A stretch of DNA of 64,000 nt from Thermoflavimicrobium daqui (GCF_003313465.1 NZ_KZ845663.1:295911-359910), one strand, 5' to 3'. Numbered from the stretch's first letter, positions 1 through 9,472 are shown. Program-made: numbers and translations. The notes: a model not told the origin generated them from the letters alone.

Positions 1-583
1 CACGTTGATCCATATAACGACTGAGTTGCTCATAGGCTTCTCTTTTGCCGATATTTTCGTTCTGAGATTTCTCTAAAAAGGGTGACTTACATTCCAGTAC
101 GACAACGGGAGTGCCATTGACAAAGATCACCATGTCCGGTTTGATCTTTTCATTTGGACCTTGAACGACAAACTGGCGGGTGACTAGAAAATCATTGTTT
201 TCAATGTTTTCCCAATCGAAGAATTTGACAGTATGGAACTTCTTCTTTCCGCTGTGATCTAAATCTTGATCTAAGGCATATGTAAGGTTGACAAAGGCTT
301 CATATAGTTTCTCATTAATCTCCAGTAAGCTAGAACCTAATTGCTCCGGCCGAGAAACATAACGGATGGCTTTAGTGAGATTTCCCTCATCGAGCCAAGG
401 ATTGAGGCGTTTTAAGGCTGCTTCTAATCTTTTTTCTAAGATGACATCGTTGATCGATTCCCGCTCTCCATATTCAGGTGTTAACTTCTCACCATGAATG
501 AATTCATAGTCTAGTTGCGATAGTAAAAAGTGAAGAGCGGGAAGCTCGACTAACGTTTCTTCGTTGCCTAAGTAGCTTCCCAT
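1..583 (-). CDS. hsdR: Type I restriction enzyme subunit R, N-terminal part (cut by window edge)
   Basis: About 194 codons of the motor/nuclease subunit are visible; the rest lies beyond base 1. The ATG at 583-581 follows an AGAGGAGG ribosome site at 590-597. The fragment carries the N-terminal PD-(D/E)XK nuclease signature: a PDMVIFVNG strand followed by ECK, about residues 150-165. HsdR cleaves DNA remote from the recognition site after ATP-driven translocation, in complex with HsdM and HsdS. It starts 16 bases after the hsdS stop codon, so the three genes form one operon. The helicase domain cannot be seen here. Confidence 0.93.
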   Translation of the reverse strand, partial: MGSYLGNEETLVELPALHFLLSQLDYEFIHGEKLTPEYGERESINDVILEKRLEAALKRLNPWLDEGNLTKAIRYVSRPEQLGSSLLEINEKLYEAFVNLTYALDQDLDHSGKKKFHTVKFFDWENIENNDFLVTRQFVVQGPNEKIKPDMVIFVNGTPVVVLECKSPFLEKSQNENIGKREAYEQLSRYMDQR

Positions 584-599
584 CTGTTTGCCTCCTCTA

Positions 600-1883
600 T
601 TATACTTGCACACGGATTTTGCCGGTTAGTAGTTTTTGCATGAGCCCTTTTTTAAGTTGTTGGAGTTTTTCTTTTTTCTGTTCGTATTGTTCAATTTGTT
701 CGTCGACGGATGAGAGAATGTTGGCGATTTTTTGTTGTTCTTGGATTTGGGGAACAGGTATCACATAATTCCTTATGATTTGTTGACTAATATTAGGTTG
801 TGCTCCACCAGCTCCCATTTTAATAAGTTCATCTCTTTTAAATAATAGAATGTAGTAAAGAAATTCATCATCTACTTGTCCATCATATGGTGAAATAGCA
901 CAACAAGCTTGGTTAGTAGTTGCTTTTATCTTTAAAATAGATAATTTACCTATAGTTGCTCCATACATAGCGATTACTACTGTGTCCTCTTCCAATAGCT
1001 TCGCAGACGAATTTTTTATAGCTTCGTGAGTAATCTTTTCCTCAGCACTATATACATACTTTTTATGTAACTCGCCTGTTTTTATCCATGGAATTGTTCC
1101 ATTTAAATAATACTCTTTTTTTTGTCTAGAGGGAGTACCACCGCTAGCCGTTTTGCAACATTCCGCGATAGGTTTCATTTCCCAATCAACTGGTATCTCT
1201 CCAACTGCTGTCTGTTTAAACTCTGTATGACCAATCCCTTTAGTAAGCAACTTTTGCATTAAGCCTTTTTTCAGTTCTTTTGTTTTTTCGATTAATTGAT
1301 CAGTTTGCTCTAGTTGCTCGTCAACAGTGGAGAGGATATCAGTGATTTTTTGTTGTTCTGGGAGAGATGGAATTGGTAGTTTTATTTCCTTTAAATAACT
1401 TGTTTGTAATACTTCCTGACCTGTTGAGCCATTAATACCTTTCTCAAAAACTCTTTTACCAAAAGGAGATTGAAAATAATAATGAACAAACTCTGGAATT
1501 AGATTATTATGATTTACTCTTACCAGACCAATTGCACGTGTAAAAATATACCTTTCAGCATTTTTTCGATAAAAAATGTTGGACTTTCCAATCGAACCTC
1601 TACCTACAATGGCTATTAAAATATCTCTATTTTCTAACTCTGATGTTAAACAACTTTCAAATGTTTCTTTCGAGATTTTATCTGCTTGATTGTATAATAT
1701 ACCATAATCATAAAGGTCCTTTGTTTTTAGAACCCTATACCCTTTATCAGGTTCCCCAACATATTTTGGGTTAGGTCCTTGAGTTACCTTGATGGAATAT
1801 TTTTTATCACCTAATGAACCTATTCTCCAATCAACCGGAATTGCTCCTATTTCTGTAATCTGATAGCCTTCTTTTACCAACAT
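600..1883 (-). CDS. hsdS: Type I restriction-modification specificity subunit S
   Basis: HsdS sets the DNA target for both methylation and restriction. About 427 residues show the classic double layout: a first target-recognition domain, a central helix with LPEQQKITDILSTVDEQ, a second target-recognition domain beginning near TAVGEIPVDWE, and a C-terminal helix with QEQQKIANILSSVDEQ. Both helices end in a near-identical KKGLMQKLLT. An in-frame TTG lies one codon upstream (1886), but the ATG at 1883 is better spaced from the AGGGGGG site. It lies between hsdM and hsdR. Recognition domains vary fast, so the target sequence cannot be predicted. Confidence 0.93.
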   Translation of the reverse strand: MLVKEGYQITEIGAIPVDWRIGSLGDKKYSIKVTQGPNPKYVGEPDKGYRVLKTKDLYDYGILYNQADKISKETFESCLTSELENRDILIAIVGRGSIGKSNIFYRKNAERYIFTRAIGLVRVNHNNLIPEFVHYYFQSPFGKRVFEKGINGSTGQEVLQTSYLKEIKLPIPSLPEQQKITDILSTVDEQLEQTDQLIEKTKELKKGLMQKLLTKGIGHTEFKQTAVGEIPVDWEMKPIAECCKTASGGTPSRQKKEYYLNGTIPWIKTGELHKKYVYSAEEKITHEAIKNSSAKLLEEDTVVIAMYGATIGKLSILKIKATTNQACCAISPYDGQVDDEFLYYILLFKRDELIKMGAGGAQPNISQQIIRNYVIPVPQIQEQQKIANILSSVDEQIEQYEQKKEKLQQLKKGLMQKLLTGKIRVQV

Positions 1884-1903
1884 CAATCTCTTCCCCCCCT
1901 TCT

Positions 1904-3424
1904 TTAAATCTCTCCAAACCCCAATTCCTTCAAATAACCATTCAACTTCCGCTCCATCGCATCATGCTTTTTCTTAATCTCACGAATCTCGTCAATAACA
2001 GCTGCAATATCCACTTCTTCTTCCTCTTCAGTGGTATCTACATAACGGCTAATGTTTAAATTGTCTTCATTTTGATGAATCATAGCCAAGTCAACAACAG
2101 CTGCATACTTCTCCACATCTTCAAACGTATCAAACGCATTCACAATTTTTTCAATATCTTCATCACGTAATTTATTTTTGTTTCCATCTTTCACAAACCC
2201 TTGGCTCGCATCGATAAACAACACTTTGCCTTTACGTTCAGCAGGTTTATTTTTGTTTAAAATGAGCAGTGCAGCTGGAATACTGGTTCCATAAAAGACG
2301 TTAGCTGGTAAACCAATCACCGCTTCTACAAAATCATCTTTTAGAAAGCCTGAACGTATCTTCTTTTCTGCTCCACCCCGGAAGAGCACACCATGAGGGA
2401 CAACTGTTCCCATTTTCCCTTTATGGTTTAAACTTGCTACCATGTGGGAAACAAAAGCTAAGTCACCATAAGATTTTGGAGGAGCACCATAGGTAAAACG
2501 AGAGTATGGATCATTTTGTGCTTCCTCATAACCCCAATTTTTTAGAGAGAAAGGTGGGTTAGCGAGGATTTTATCAAAGGTTTTTAAGGCTCCCCCTTCA
2601 GTATGTCTAGGGTTACGGATCGTGTCTCCTTTTAAGATCTCTGCTCCTTTAGCGTTATGGAACAACATGTTCATCTTACAAATTGCCCAGGTGCTTAAAT
2701 TAATCTCTTGACCAAACAGAGAGAGGTTCCTAACATTTCCACCGTTCTCTTTGACATACTGCAAAGACTCAATCAACATACCACCGCTACCTACGGTTGG
2801 GTCGTAAATACGATCTCCTTCTTGCGGTTTCAATATGCGCGTTAATACTTTCACTACTTCACGTGGGGTGTAGAATTCACCACCCTTGGTTCCACCATCA
2901 TCAGCAAACTTTTTGATAAGGTATTGATAAGCATCACCAAGCACATCAGGATTCGCAAGGTTTTCATTGGAAAGATCATGTTTATCAAAAAGCAGTAGTA
3001 ACTGAGAGAGCTTTACATCAGGCACCCGCTCTTTGTCGTTATAGTTTGCGGTTGTCAGCACACCAATCAATTCAGAGTTGACTGGCTCATCTTCAATCGC
3101 TTTAAATGCTTTATCTAGCTGAGGCCCGATATTTAAGGTAAGTTTTTTGAGATGATCCCAACGAGCAGACCCTGGCACATAGAATGTTGTTTCGTAGATC
3201 GATGGATCTTCTAAGACCATGTCTACTTCTTCTTCATCCATACCAGCAGATAAAAATTCGTTTCGTTTCTGTTTCCATTCCCATGTGAATTGGTCATTCA
3301 TTCGTTTTAGAAAAAGCAAGCCAAATATGTAATCCTTATAGACAGCTGCATTTAATTCCCCACGTAGGATATCAGCTGCACTCCATAATGTTTTTTCTAG
3401 TTCTTGTGATGTTAATTTTGACAT
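1904..3424 (-). CDS. hsdM: Type I restriction-modification DNA methyltransferase subunit M
   Basis: N6-adenine DNA methyltransferase that works with HsdS. The 506-residue protein has the HsdM N-terminal helical domain (residues 5-150), a SAM-binding motif I (DPTVGSGGML, about residue 210) and the catalytic NPPF motif IV (about residue 290), which marks adenine-N6 methylation. A Glu-rich stretch and a coiled C-terminus follow, as usual for contact with HsdS. It is the first gene of the minus-strand hsdMSR operon. The gene looks intact. The divergent neighbour is a TetR regulator about 375 bases away. Confidence 0.95.
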   Translation of the reverse strand: MSKLTSQELEKTLWSAADILRGELNAAVYKDYIFGLLFLKRMNDQFTWEWKQKRNEFLSAGMDEEEVDMVLEDPSIYETTFYVPGSARWDHLKKLTLNIGPQLDKAFKAIEDEPVNSELIGVLTTANYNDKERVPDVKLSQLLLLFDKHDLSNENLANPDVLGDAYQYLIKKFADDGGTKGGEFYTPREVVKVLTRILKPQEGDRIYDPTVGSGGMLIESLQYVKENGGNVRNLSLFGQEINLSTWAICKMNMLFHNAKGAEILKGDTIRNPRHTEGGALKTFDKILANPPFSLKNWGYEEAQNDPYSRFTYGAPPKSYGDLAFVSHMVASLNHKGKMGTVVPHGVLFRGGAEKKIRSGFLKDDFVEAVIGLPANVFYGTSIPAALLILNKNKPAERKGKVLFIDASQGFVKDGNKNKLRDEDIEKIVNAFDTFEDVEKYAAVVDLAMIHQNEDNLNISRYVDTTEEEEEVDIAAVIDEIREIKKKHDAMERKLNGYLKELGFGEI

Positions 3425-3704
3425 ATATGATAGAGCCTCCGTTCTTTCTTTAAAGTGGCATATATTTATAATAGCAAACGCCTACATGATTGAATATAGT
3501 GGAGACATTGAAAGCGAATCACTCTATACCATACATTTATAATACGAACTATTTTGTATCCTAAGTAGGATTGTATAATTGCGAAAACTAATCCATCCCC
3601 GATCATATATTAGGACAAATTAAAGTCCGATCCAGCCTTTTCTTTTAAAATATCTCATAATAAGTCCCATTCAAAAATTCGTCAATATTCGCCCATTGTG
3701 CATA

Positions 3705-3721
3705 ATTGCTCATTGGGCAAT
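3705..3721. promoter_or_regulatory. Imperfect 17-bp palindrome, candidate TetR operator
   Basis: ATTGCTCATTGGGCAAT matches its own reverse complement at 14 of 17 positions. It lies about 80 bases before the tetR start, inside a possible promoter (TTGTGC at 3696, AATAAT at 3719, 17-base spacer). TetR repressors commonly bind such palindromes to control themselves and a neighbouring exporter. The rest of the 375-base hsdM-tetR gap is AT-rich and shows no gene. Confidence 0.45.
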
Positions 3722-3799
3722 AATTATACATGTGAAATTACCTTAGGAAAAAATATGAATTTCCTTAAAAGAGAGGTGTATACCACATAGGGGTTAGTC

Positions 3800-4459
3800 A
3801 TGAACAACCAAAGTTTGCGTGATATAAAAAAGAAGACAACTGCATGTGCATTAGCGGATGCAGCGTTTGAGCTTGCCCTTGAACGAGGATTAGACGGCTT
3901 CATTGTTGAGGATATTGTGCAACGGGCTGGTTATTCCAGAAGAACTTTCGCAAACCACTTCTCCTGTAAGGAAGAAGCGGTAGTGATGGCTGCAATATCC
4001 TTCCAAGGTACTGAAGAATATAACCATGTAATTGCAGAGATACCCGAAAATACTCCTCCACTCGATTTCTTATATCATTTGATGAAAACATACCTAACAA
4101 CAGAAGTTCTCTGGAAAATGCGTAAACTAATATTGCTTTCGAAGAAAAAACCGTCGCTTGAGCCATATATTCTCAGTGGTTTTCACCATTTGCAAGTGAT
4201 GGCTCAGGAGACATTGAGAGACTTTTATCTTGGACGTTATCCTGAAGGGTACACCCATCTTCTCGTTGGTGCTGCTTACGGGGCATTACTGCCTATATTA
4301 GATGGTAGCCTCAATGTACTCCTTCCAGATCCATCAGAGTCTGAATCATCTGGGGCTATGACGTTTGAGCAATATTTGGATTCAACGTTCAGCTACTTGC
4401 GAAATGGATTTGAGTCTTCTTACCCTCTCAACCAGACAACGAACGAAAATAGTAGATAG
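3800..4459 (+). CDS. TetR/AcrR family transcriptional regulator
   Basis: Probable repressor of the MMPL exporter gene that follows 101 bases downstream on the same strand. The 219-residue protein has an N-terminal TetR helix-turn-helix (about residues 12-58, with ALERGLDGFIVEDIVQRAG and SRRTFANHFSCKEEAV). The C-terminal half would bind ligand and form the dimer; it is too variable to name an inducer. A palindrome about 80 bases upstream is a candidate operator. Linked tetR-mmpL pairs are common in Bacillales (compare ydgI-ydgH-type loci). The family call is firm; the regulatory target is inferred from position. Confidence 0.88.
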   Translation: MNNQSLRDIKKKTTACALADAAFELALERGLDGFIVEDIVQRAGYSRRTFANHFSCKEEAVVMAAISFQGTEEYNHVIAEIPENTPPLDFLYHLMKTYLTTEVLWKMRKLILLSKKKPSLEPYILSGFHHLQVMAQETLRDFYLGRYPEGYTHLLVGAAYGALLPILDGSLNVLLPDPSESESSGAMTFEQYLDSTFSYLRNGFESSYPLNQTTNENSR

Positions 4460-4560
4460 CACAAGATACGATCTACATCCTATCCTATAACTGTTCGCAG
4501 ATAATGATTTGGTTGAACAGAAACAACAAAAACAGTTAAATCCTAAGGAGAAAAATCGTT

Positions 4561-6876
4561 ATGTCAACATTTCTGTACAGAGTAGGAAAGTCAGCCTACG
4601 ATAAACCTTGGTATTTTATCATCAGCTGGATTGCAATCCTTGGGATTGTTTTCACCACTCTGGGAGTCAATGGCATTCATATAGGTTCGGAGATGAAAAT
4701 CGAAGGTACAGAAGCACAGAAGGTGTTAGACCAGCTAGCAAAAGAACTACCAGAGGCTTCAGGCGGACAAGCCAGCGTTTTGTTCAAAGCTCCTAAAGGT
4801 GAACGCTTGGACACACCCGAACGTTTGAACGCGATCAGCAAGGCTATTCATGAAGTATACAGCCTTGACTATGTGATTAATCCCGTCAAATTGGCCAGCA
4901 AAACGGGGGCACCATCTCAAGAAAATCCTCAAAGTCCAAAAACAAATCAAGTTGCCCCAGCAGAAATGCCTCCCTATGGGCCTCTGATTATCAATAACCA
5001 ACCCGTTCCAGGCGTGATGATATCATCCAACGGTAACGTTGCTTTGTTCCAATTTCAATTTACTGTACAACAGATGTCCTTACCTGAGTCTGTTACGGAT
5101 TCCGTTATCAAAGCCATCAAGACCGTTGAGGATGCTGACATTATCGCATTGCCGAGTGACACACTTAAGAAACCTGAAGTTCCAATTGGTGGTACAGCCG
5201 AGATTATCGGAATCAGAGTTGCCGCAGTTGTTTTGTTGCTGACTCTCGGCTCAGTCGTAGCTGCAGGTCTACCACTTTTAACAGCAATCCTAGGGGTGGC
5301 GATCAGTGTAGGAGGAGCTTTTGCAATCTCGAACTTCATCAATATAACTGACATCACACCTGTTTTGGCACTAATGATTGGTCTAGCTGTTGGAATTGAC
5401 TATTCTCTATTCATTGTAAACCGCCAACGCCGCATGATTCTCGATCAGGGACTGAGTGCACGTGCGGCTGCGAGTAGAGCAATCGGCACAGCTGGGAGTG
5501 CAGTATTTTTTGCAGGCTTAACTGTCATTATTGCCTTGTGCGGCTTGCTCGTGATCGGAATTGAGTTTTTGTCCACAATGGCAATTATTGCAGCAGTGAG
5601 CGTCCTTGTTAACGTACTCATTACTCTGACCCTGTTGCCAGCATTGCTTGGTTTGATTGGTGAGCGTATCTGTTCTCCAAAAGCACGACGTAAGAAAAAT
5701 ATCCATAAGACAGAAGCTCATCAAGGTATTGCACACAGCTGGGTTAAGGGAGTTGTAAAGTACCGTTGGCCTATCATTATCGGTGTAATCGCTATACTTG
5801 GTATAGCAGCAATTCCAGTTACCAAGATGGAGATGGCTATTCCTTCTGGTGCCACGGCAAACTTAGACACACCAGCAAGGCAAAGTTATGATGCAATTTC
5901 AGAAGGTTTTGGAGAGGGTTTCAACGGTCCATTGCTTTTAGTCACTGAGCCTAAAGGTTCTTCTAGCAAGGTTACACCAGCCATGCTAAACATGCTTGTT
6001 CAGGATCTTCAAAAGCATGAGAACGTTTCTTTAGTAACACCAATGGGCATTAACAAAAACGGTGATATGGCGATTATTAGTCTCATCCCCAAATCGGGTC
6101 CAAATGATAAAGAGACCAAAAATCTAGTTGAGGATCTCCGCGACTCCGATTCGAGTATAGCGAAGACCCATCATGTCAAGATGGGTGTTACCGGGTTCAC
6201 AGCCATCAACATTGATATGTCATCTAAACTTGCAGAGGTGTTCCCTCTCTACATCGGTATTATCGTCATTCTCTCATTGATTATTCTTTTGCTGGTCTTT
6301 CGTTCGTTAATGGTTCCAATCAAAGCCACTGTCGGCTTCCTGCTTAGTGTGCTAGCTACATTTGGGATCACCACGACTGTGTTCCAATGGGGATATCTCC
6401 ATTCCCTCTTGGGCTTTGACACTGGCGGTCCGCTGTTGAGCTTTATGCCGATTTTGGTTACTGGTATTCTTTATGGGCTAGCCATGGATTATCAAGTCTT
6501 CCTTGTGAGTTCCATGCGCGAATCTTACATCCACGGTCATCGTGGGAATGAGAGTGTCATTCACGGATACCAGCTAGCGAGCCGTGTTGTTCTAGCCGCA
6601 GCCGTCATTATGGTGTCTGTCTTTGCTGGATTCATTTTCACCGATGATATCATGATCAAACAGATTGGCTTTGCGTTGGCATTAGGGATACTTATTGACA
6701 CCTTCATTGTCCGTATGACGTTGGTTCCTGCTGTTATGGCGATCTTTGGTGACAAAGCTTGGTGGTTACCAAAATGGTTAGACCGTATACTACCAAACCT
6801 GGATGTCGAAGGGGATAAGCTAATTGCTCAGTTGAAAGCCAAGGAGAGCACCGATAACATGCCCCATGCTCGTTAG
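4561..6876 (+). CDS. MMPL family RND-type transporter
   Basis: Large membrane exporter of 771 residues, energised by proton flow. It has the duplicated MMPL layout: one N-terminal membrane helix, an outer domain, a helix bundle with GLAVGIDYSLFIV (about residue 275), a second outer domain, and a second bundle with GLAMDYQVFLV (about residue 640). The Asp-Tyr pairs in these motifs form the proton relay in this family. A good AAGGAG site precedes the ATG. Substrates of Bacillota homologues (YdgH-like) are poorly known; lipids or hydrophobic drugs are possible. A strong terminator follows. It is probably repressed by the upstream TetR protein. Confidence 0.92.
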   Translation: MSTFLYRVGKSAYDKPWYFIISWIAILGIVFTTLGVNGIHIGSEMKIEGTEAQKVLDQLAKELPEASGGQASVLFKAPKGERLDTPERLNAISKAIHEVYSLDYVINPVKLASKTGAPSQENPQSPKTNQVAPAEMPPYGPLIINNQPVPGVMISSNGNVALFQFQFTVQQMSLPESVTDSVIKAIKTVEDADIIALPSDTLKKPEVPIGGTAEIIGIRVAAVVLLLTLGSVVAAGLPLLTAILGVAISVGGAFAISNFINITDITPVLALMIGLAVGIDYSLFIVNRQRRMILDQGLSARAAASRAIGTAGSAVFFAGLTVIIALCGLLVIGIEFLSTMAIIAAVSVLVNVLITLTLLPALLGLIGERICSPKARRKKNIHKTEAHQGIAHSWVKGVVKYRWPIIIGVIAILGIAAIPVTKMEMAIPSGATANLDTPARQSYDAISEGFGEGFNGPLLLVTEPKGSSSKVTPAMLNMLVQDLQKHENVSLVTPMGINKNGDMAIISLIPKSGPNDKETKNLVEDLRDSDSSIAKTHHVKMGVTGFTAINIDMSSKLAEVFPLYIGIIVILSLIILLLVFRSLMVPIKATVGFLLSVLATFGITTTVFQWGYLHSLLGFDTGGPLLSFMPILVTGILYGLAMDYQVFLVSSMRESYIHGHRGNESVIHGYQLASRVVLAAAVIMVSVFAGFIFTDDIMIKQIGFALALGILIDTFIVRMTLVPAVMAIFGDKAWWLPKWLDRILPNLDVEGDKLIAQLKAKESTDNMPHAR

Positions 6877-6965
6877 CTATTCATATCCCTATCTCCATCA
6901 TTGGTATGGAGATAGCTCATAGAAGTTATAAATTTGGACTGCAAGAATAAGGATTTCCATGAATT

Positions 6966-7008
6966 AAAACCCGACTACCTTCACTAAATGGATAGGCAGT
7001 CGGGTTTT
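6966..7008 (+). terminator. Rho-independent terminator after the MMPL gene
   Basis: Perfect 11-bp arms AAAACCCGACT and AGTCGGGTTTT enclose a 21-base loop region, with the T-run forming part of the second arm. It ends the tetR-mmpL unit about 90 bases after the stop codon. Confidence 0.85.
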
Positions 7009-7069
7009 AATATGTCAAAAATCTGTCTAAACCAATTGTGATGGTATTTGAATGGAATTTCCTTAGTTT

Positions 7070-7228
7070 TCAAAAGATACGCATCACATTGGAGATATGA
7101 TTGCGTACAGTTTTTTCACTTATAAAAAGCTGCTGGGCAATTTCTTTGGTGGTTTTATCTTGGACTAAGAGTTCAAACACTTCCCTCTCCCGATTTGTCA
7201 ACAAGGGCTTGCCTTTTTGGTTATTCAA
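7070..7228 (-). pseudogene. Remnant of a LuxR/NarL-type response regulator (DNA-binding part only)
   Basis: Reading on the minus strand gives about 52 codons with a clear GerE-type helix-turn-helix: [13 protein letters not shown], then [23 protein letters not shown], and a stop. Full-length NarL-type regulators have a 120-residue receiver domain before this and about 15 more residues after it. Here the frame is closed upstream by a stop codon, and the protein ends early at VMRIF. There is a possible TTG start at 7228, so a free-standing HTH peptide is not excluded, but a decayed gene is more likely. No matching sensor kinase lies nearby. Confidence 0.75.
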
Positions 7229-7515
7229 ATTGCTGCCACCCTTCCTTGCTTAAGCACTTCGAACTTAGGGGGTCAGGGATTCAGTCAACTTTATCTTATG
7301 AATAAAAGACCGATGGGGTGAAGTACGAAGAGTAAATTAGGCTTATACAACAGTGGGGTTATCTGATTCATCCTATCTTATGAGTTTTATACAAAATGAG
7401 TTCCTAGATGAGTGGGGGGATAAAAACAGGCTTTTTCCATTGTCATCACAGAGTAATCTCCTGATTTCCCCACTAAGGTATGTCATTTCAAAAATAGAGC
7501 AAATTAAAGGTATGA
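7229..7515. other. Non-coding stretch between LuxR remnant and methyltransferase
   Basis: About 290 bases with short broken frames in both directions. I see no receiver domain that could belong to the LuxR remnant, no clear promoter and no strong hairpin. It reads as eroded sequence. Confidence 0.4.
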
Positions 7516-7620
7516 CCATCGAAAGCAGGTGAAGAGCCCATAATCAATTCATTTTCCCCACAGCTATATCACTACTTTGTTCGCCCTCCACGACTCACCA
7601 AAAAATATATTCATGACTTT

Positions 7621-8133
7621 TTGACCCGCTCCTTTCACTTTGATGGAAGGCGTGTTCTAGATTTTGGTGCTGGAACTGGAGCAAACTGTTCCATCTTTTC
7701 CTCTGAGAACTATATCGGTATAGATCCTGATGCCAAACGGATCAGCTACGCTAAAAAAGTGTATCCAGATTATACTTTTGAGGTACTGGAAAATAATCGT
7801 TTAACCGTAGATGATCAAAGCATGGACTTCATTCTTATCATTGCCGTTCTACATCATATTTCATCCAATGATATATCAACGTATATCAGTGAGTTTAAAC
7901 GTATTTTGAAACCAGATGGAACCATTATTGTGATGGAGCCCTATTTAAGTGGAAATCATCCGATTGGAAATCAACTGATGCGATGGATCGACCGTGGACC
8001 CTATATTCGCAGTGAACAAGAGTATTTACATCTTTTCCAAAATCATGGATATACCTGTAAGGTTATCAATCGATTTCGTAAATGCCTTGTGTATCATGAA
8101 CTATTCTTTTGTGCCCAATTTCCATCTTTATAG
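7621..8133 (+). CDS. Class I SAM-dependent methyltransferase
   Basis: Small methyltransferase of the Methyltransf_11 type. Motif I is VLDFGAGTG at about residue 14, followed by an acidic residue (IGIDPD) and the MDFILIIAVLHHI motif typical of this fold. The substrate is unknown. The TTG at 7621 is the first usual start, but the open frame continues upstream to 7516 and reads plausibly as coding (YFVRPPRLTKKYI just before the TTG). An AGGTGA site at 7527-7532 sits before ATA/ATC codons only, so the true start may be a rare codon near 7540, or the 5' end may be damaged. A strong hairpin follows the stop. Confidence 0.8.
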   Translation: MTRSFHFDGRRVLDFGAGTGANCSIFSSENYIGIDPDAKRISYAKKVYPDYTFEVLENNRLTVDDQSMDFILIIAVLHHISSNDISTYISEFKRILKPDGTIIVMEPYLSGNHPIGNQLMRWIDRGPYIRSEQEYLHLFQNHGYTCKVINRFRKCLVYHELFFCAQFPSL

Positions 8134-8139
8134 TAAACT

Positions 8140-8180
8140 CCAGCGATTCGTAATTACTTCTCGTTAATACGAATCGCTGG
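8140..8180 (+). terminator. Intergenic hairpin between convergent genes
   Basis: Perfect 13-bp arms CCAGCGATTCGTA and TACGAATCGCTGG with a 15-base loop, followed by AAATTTT. It separates the methyltransferase gene (plus) from the MFS gene (minus) and may work in both directions. Confidence 0.75.
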
Positions 8181-8195
8181 AAATTTTGATACTAT

Positions 8196-9383
8196 TTATT
8201 GATTTTTATACTCGCCTCTTTCTTTCACAGCAAATCGATAGCAAAGAAAAAGACAAGGTAAACAGACGATAGCCATTCCAAGAAATGGTGTTTGAATCGA
8301 GAATTTAGATAACCACCCGGCTACAAGACCCAGTATTCCTGTGCTAAGGCTACTGACTAAAGCCATGTAAACACCTAAGGTAGTTGGAATATAGGCCGAT
8401 GGAATATTTTCATTGGTAAATCTGATAAAAGCATAGTGTGTTAAGGCATAAGTAATCGCATGGAACAACTGACTAAAAATAAAAACAGATAAGTCATGGA
8501 AATAATAAACGAGTAACCACCGAATAATAGAGAAAATAATAGAAATGACTAGCATTTTATAGACAGGTAATTTAGCAAAGAATCGATCAGATATATAGAA
8601 AAACAAGATTTCTACTGGGATTTGTAAAGCTAATAATATAGATGTCCAAGTCTCTTGCACTCCTAAATCCTGCAAATATAAAACACCATAATTATAATAG
8701 GCAGCGTGAGCACCTTGGATAATAAAACAAATAAAAAAACAAAGAGCAAAATGCGGAAGCTTAAACAAGCTGATAATCGATCCTTTTTCTGAGTCATTCT
8801 TAACCTTTAAACGGGTTGGCAATCCGATCATTGTAAAAAGCAAAAGGAACAAGCAACTAATAACCAATGAATAGACAATCACCGGCTTATGAAACTGAGC
8901 GATTAGTACTCCCATCATTAACAAAACAAAAATATAACCGACTGAACCCCAAGAACGACTTTTTCCGTAGTCTAACATACCTTCTTTGGCAAAAAGAGTC
9001 GCACATGCATCGTTTAGTGGCATATGAAGTGGATATACGATGTGGAGTATTAACATTGTAAGTATGATGATCACACTATTCAATTGAGGAATTAGAAAGC
9101 AACTAAAAATCAATAAAGAACAAACGGAAATACCCACAACTAAGTTTGATAGTTTAAATCGCTCACATAGTTTTGGGAATAAAAACATCATAGAGATAGC
9201 TTGGACTATGTTCCCCAATGCCATTAACCAACCAGCATGAGTGGTCGAAAATCCTTTACTTACAAGCCAGGGTACCCAAAATGGTAAGTAAATTCCCCAA
9301 GTTACAAAAAACGTAAAAAAGCGGATGGACATCCATCCGGAAGATGAAATAGATAAATGATGAAATAATGCAAATCTCCTCAA
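8196..9383 (-). CDS. MFS transporter, MFS_1-like (HcaT/LacY-like) type
   Basis: Inner-membrane carrier of 395 residues with about 12 hydrophobic helices. The start has the feel of the MFS_1-like family (GWMSIRFFTFFVTWGIYLPFWVPWL compares with sugar or nucleoside proton symporters such as YwbF); the substrate is not known. The start is a TTG at 9383 after an AAGGTGGG site; no ATG of equal quality is near. The leader region upstream on the minus strand holds two matching hairpins, one of them a terminator followed by a long T-rich run, which suggests control by attenuation. Confidence 0.82.
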   Translation of the reverse strand: MRRFALFHHLSISSSGWMSIRFFTFFVTWGIYLPFWVPWLVSKGFSTTHAGWLMALGNIVQAISMMFLFPKLCERFKLSNLVVGISVCSLLIFSCFLIPQLNSVIIILTMLILHIVYPLHMPLNDACATLFAKEGMLDYGKSRSWGSVGYIFVLLMMGVLIAQFHKPVIVYSLVISCLFLLLFTMIGLPTRLKVKNDSEKGSIISLFKLPHFALCFFICFIIQGAHAAYYNYGVLYLQDLGVQETWTSILLALQIPVEILFFYISDRFFAKLPVYKMLVISIIFSIIRWLLVYYFHDLSVFIFSQLFHAITYALTHYAFIRFTNENIPSAYIPTTLGVYMALVSSLSTGILGLVAGWLSKFSIQTPFLGMAIVCLPCLFLCYRFAVKERGEYKNQ

Positions 9384-9447
9384 CTTCTTCCCACCTTATG
9401 TTTGGTTTTCTTAATATCGCTAAAAATATCATATAAAAAAGAGAAAA

Positions 9448-9472
9448 GGTAGGATTTATATAAAATCCTACC
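9448..9472 (-). terminator. Terminator-like hairpin in the leader of the MFS gene
   Basis: Perfect 10-bp stem GGTAGGATTT/AAATCCTACC with a 5-base loop. Read on the minus strand the stem is followed by TTTTCTCTTTTTT, the mark of an intrinsic terminator, but it lies only 65 bases before the MFS start codon. That position suggests attenuation rather than the end of a gene. Confidence 0.7.
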
